From an uncultured Acidobacteriota bacterium (GTDB lineage: Bacteria; Acidobacteriota; Terriglobia; Bryobacterales; Bryobacteraceae), in contig CADECY010000068.1 of the NCBI GenBank assembly GCA_902825945.1, positions 1 through 47,893 on the forward strand: 47,893 bases of DNA. Direction: 5' to 3'. Below the pieces are notes generated by a model. That model was not told the DNA's origin. It searched no databases and worked only from the letters and a program-made list of their open reading frames with translations. This document shows positions 45,609 to 47,893 of the stretch, in pieces; position 1 is the stretch's first letter, and each line of letters starts with the position of its first letter. The translations under genes and the position numbers were made by a program.

Positions 45609-47893
45609 ATGAAACCGCACTCTTGTTTGATTCTGGCTTGCCTGCTGGCGGCCGGGTGTTCTTCCACTCAGAAGCCGTCCTCTGGCAGCGTCTACAAAGG
45701 CGAAACTGCGCAGGCGCTGACACCCGATGCCGCGCTGAAGAGCTTCAAGCTCTCGGAGGACTTCCGCGTGGAGATCTTCGCCTCCGAGCCGGATGTGATG
45801 GATCCGGTCGACATGACGTTCGACGAGCAGGGACGCGCTTACGCCGTCGAAATGCGCGACCTGCCGGACGATCCGCCGAAGGGCAAGTCCGCGCGCGGAC
45901 GCGTGAAATTCCTCGAAGACACCAACGGCGACGGCAAGGTGGACAAGTCCACGATGTTCGCCGAAGACATGATCCAGTCGAGCGGCCTGATGGCATGGGA
46001 TGGCGGCGTGATCGTATGTGCAGCACCGAACATCTGGTTCCTCAAGGACACCAACGGCGACGGAAAGGCCGACGTGCGCGAACTCTGGTTCACGGGCTTC
46101 TTCAACAAGAATCCGGAAGCGCACATCTCGAATCCGCGCCTCGGACCCGACAACTGGATCTATCTTTCCAACAGCGGCAACGAGGGCAACATCACGTCGC
46201 CTAAGAACCCGAAACATCCGGCAGTGCAGATTCGCGGCAACGACTTCCGCTTCAATCCGGTGACGTTCGAATTCGAGCCCGCGTCCGGCAACGCGCAGTA
46301 CGGCGCGACGATCGACGATTGGGGCAATCGCTTCATCTCCCAGAACACGACGCACCTTCGCCACGTCGTGCTACCGCGGCAGTATCTGTCGCGCGCGCCG
46401 TTGCTCGACGCGGGCGCGCCAGCGGCCGATCCGTACGAAGGTTACGAGCGCAGGATGTACCCGATCACACAGCCACAGGAATGGCGCGTGATCCGCACCA
46501 AGCTTCGCAACGAGCGCTACAGCGAACTGAAGAACGGCCGCACCGAGATCCTGGCCGGATACTTCACCGGAGCGACGGGTGGCACCATCTATTCGGGTGA
46601 CGCGTGGCCGGAGGAGTACAAGGGCAACCTCTTCACCGGCGACGTCAGCGGCAATCTCGTGCGCCGCGACGTGCTCACGGCCGACGGCGTCACGTTCAAG
46701 GCGAGGCCATCGAAAGAGGGTGTCGAGTTTCTGGCTTCCAACGATCAGTGGTTCCGGCCCACGAACTTCACCAATGGTCCTGACGGCAATCTCTACATGA
46801 TGGACATGCAGCGGCAGGTGATCGAGACTCCGCTTTCGATTCCCGAGGAACTGCGCAAGTCAATCGACTTCTACAAAGGCGACACGCTCGGCCGCATCTA
46901 TCGCATCGTGCCGAACAATCCACGCGTGAAGCGTCCGCTGAAGACAGACTTCGCGGGCAAGAGCGCCGCGGAAATCGCTCGCTATCTCGAACATCCCAAC
47001 GGCTGGCATCGCGTCACGGCGCAGCGGCTGCTACTCGAGAAGCGAGACGCGGCGGCGATACCCGCGCTGAAGGAACTCGCGGAAAAGAGCCAATCGGCAC
47101 CCGCGCGATTGCTCGCGCTCTACATGCTCCGCACGATGAAGGCGCTCGACGTGGCGGCGGTTCGGGCTGCGCTGAAGGACCCGCAGGCCGAGATCCGCTA
47201 CCACGCGGTGATCCTCGCGGAAGGCTTCCCCGCGCTCGAGAGCGACGTGCTAGCGCTGATGAAGGATACGCAGCCACGCGTGCAGATGCAGCTCGCGTTG
47301 AGCCTGGGCAACTTCAAGTCCGGCGCGGCGCGAAATGCGCTGGTACAAGTGGCGGCGGCGAATATCAAGGATCGCTGGATCCGCATGTCGGCGCTCTCTT
47401 CCGCCGCCGATGCTCCGGTTACGTTCCATCAGGCGCTTCTCGCCAAGAATGTCGAAGTGCCGAAGGATCTGCTCACCGCAATCGGTGGACTGGTGGGTAC
47501 GCGGAAGAACACGGCGGAGATCCAGGCGTTTCTCGGCGGCTTGCCGAAAGGCGATGCGGCGGAACCTGGACTCCGCGGGCTCGCCAATGGGCTTCGTCTC
47601 GTCGGCGCGCGCCAGTTGCCGGGCGGAGGTATCGAGGCCGCGCTGTCGGCGCACTTGAACGCCGGTGTCGATTCGGCATGGGATGTCGCGCGGTTCTTCG
47701 AACTGAAGGGACTGATCGAACGGGCGTCGAAAGACGCGCTCGCCTCCGAGACTCCGCTACGCAAGCGTGTGCTCGCGGTGACGGCAATGCGCGGCGCTCA
47801 AGCCGCGGCCGCGATTCCATTGCTCGAGAAGGTGCTCGACTCCAATCCACCGGCCGAGGTACAGACGGCAGCGGTACTCAGCCTGTCGTCATT
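45609..47893 (+). CDS. PVC-type membrane-bound dehydrogenase-like lipoprotein (3' end outside window)
   Basis: A lipoprotein signal (MKPHSCLILACLLAAGCSS, lipobox LAAGC) starts the frame, which is open to the last base (761 complete codons). The body matches the putative membrane-bound dehydrogenase domain family: SEDFRVEIFASEPDVMDPVD, FDEQGRAYAVEMRD, Ca-type loops DTNGDGKVDKS and DTNGDGKADVRE, then propeller motifs GPDNWIYLSNSG and GPDGNLYMMDMQ. HEAT-like helical repeats begin near residue 455 (NGWHRVTAQRLLLEKRD, IRYHAVILAEGFPALES). Family members usually end in a cytochrome c domain, which would be beyond the window. The substrate is unknown. It is divergent from the MgtE-N/CBS gene across 82 bp. 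Confidence 0.88.
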   Translation, partial: MKPHSCLILACLLAAGCSSTQKPSSGSVYKGETAQALTPDAALKSFKLSEDFRVEIFASEPDVMDPVDMTFDEQGRAYAVEMRDLPDDPPKGKSARGRVKFLEDTNGDGKVDKSTMFAEDMIQSSGLMAWDGGVIVCAAPNIWFLKDTNGDGKADVRELWFTGFFNKNPEAHISNPRLGPDNWIYLSNSGNEGNITSPKNPKHPAVQIRGNDFRFNPVTFEFEPASGNAQYGATIDDWGNRFISQNTTHLRHVVLPRQYLSRAPLLDAGAPAADPYEGYERRMYPITQPQEWRVIRTKLRNERYSELKNGRTEILAGYFTGATGGTIYSGDAWPEEYKGNLFTGDVSGNLVRRDVLTADGVTFKARPSKEGVEFLASNDQWFRPTNFTNGPDGNLYMMDMQRQVIETPLSIPEELRKSIDFYKGDTLGRIYRIVPNNPRVKRPLKTDFAGKSAAEIARYLEHPNGWHRVTAQRLLLEKRDAAAIPALKELAEKSQSAPARLLALYMLRTMKALDVAAVRAALKDPQAEIRYHAVILAEGFPALESDVLALMKDTQPRVQMQLALSLGNFKSGAARNALVQVAAANIKDRWIRMSALSSAADAPVTFHQALLAKNVEVPKDLLTAIGGLVGTRKNTAEIQAFLGGLPKGDAAEPGLRGLANGLRLVGARQLPGGGIEAALSAHLNAGVDSAWDVARFFELKGLIERASKDALASETPLRKRVLAVTAMRGAQAAAAIPLLEKVLDSNPPAEVQTAAVLSLSS

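Noticed and set aside
44958..46364. 468-aa minus-strand frame spanning two genes
   Set aside because: Crosses the divergent promoter region and opposes the lipoprotein; no recognisable domain.

Overview
This 47.9-kb, GC-rich, gene-dense window is a piece of bacterial chromosome. The likely source is an acidobacterium of the Bryobacterales/Solibacterales type. The pointers are two DUF1501 plus DUF1549/DUF1553 (PSCyt/PSD1) pairs, a membrane-bound-dehydrogenase-like lipoprotein, giant DUF7948/SBBP propeller proteins, a PEP-CTERM relic, and a selenoprotein. The phylum is inferred from gene content only, because no rRNA or other marker is present. Planctomycetes or Verrucomicrobia also carry some of these families. 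I saw no tRNA, rRNA, CRISPR array or intact insertion sequence.

Layout: 1-4414 (+) is a housekeeping run: a Gln/Gly-rich DUF4175-like protein cut by the window start, a small unknown protein, hfq, hflX (start overlapping the hfq stop) and a pgsA-type phosphatidyltransferase. 4389-6048 (-) holds a GlcG/HbpS-like secreted protein, a decayed PEP-CTERM gene lying upstream of it and in frame with it, and a haem-binding-domain protein. 6236-10059 (+) holds a peroxiredoxin whose peroxidatic residue is encoded by an in-frame TGA, followed by a well-placed bacterial SECIS-like hairpin. It overlaps a 1103-aa CPBP-family membrane protease with duplicated extracytoplasmic modules.

10007-30324 (-) is a long co-directional block, read 5' to 3' as: subtilase with a WGD-repeat tail, a membrane protein, a DUF1553-type cytochrome-like protein, DUF1501, two giant tandem paralogues (about 2080 and 1910 aa), FAH hydrolase and an MscS channel. 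30455-31501 (-) is a sialidase-like protein. 31586-35120 (+) holds DUF190, an acyl-CoA ligase, DUF4159 and a small helix-turn-helix protein with atypical AT-rich upstream DNA.

35366-40602 (+) is a second DUF1553/DUF1501 pair followed by glycerol kinase. 40603-42978 holds two secreted proteins of unknown function and a decayed intergenic stretch. 43038-45526 (-) pairs an NRAMP-like transporter lacking the classical metal-site residues with a soluble PRC-barrel/MgtE-N/CBS protein, which suggests a Mg2+ uptake module. 45609 to the end (+) is a PVC-type membrane-bound dehydrogenase-like lipoprotein, truncated by the window.

The strongest novelties are the selenocysteine peroxiredoxin coupled to a membrane protease, the detached MgtE sensor beside an NRAMP-like transporter, the alternating A/B Ig-like modules of the giant paralogues, and the WGD-repeat tail of the subtilase.
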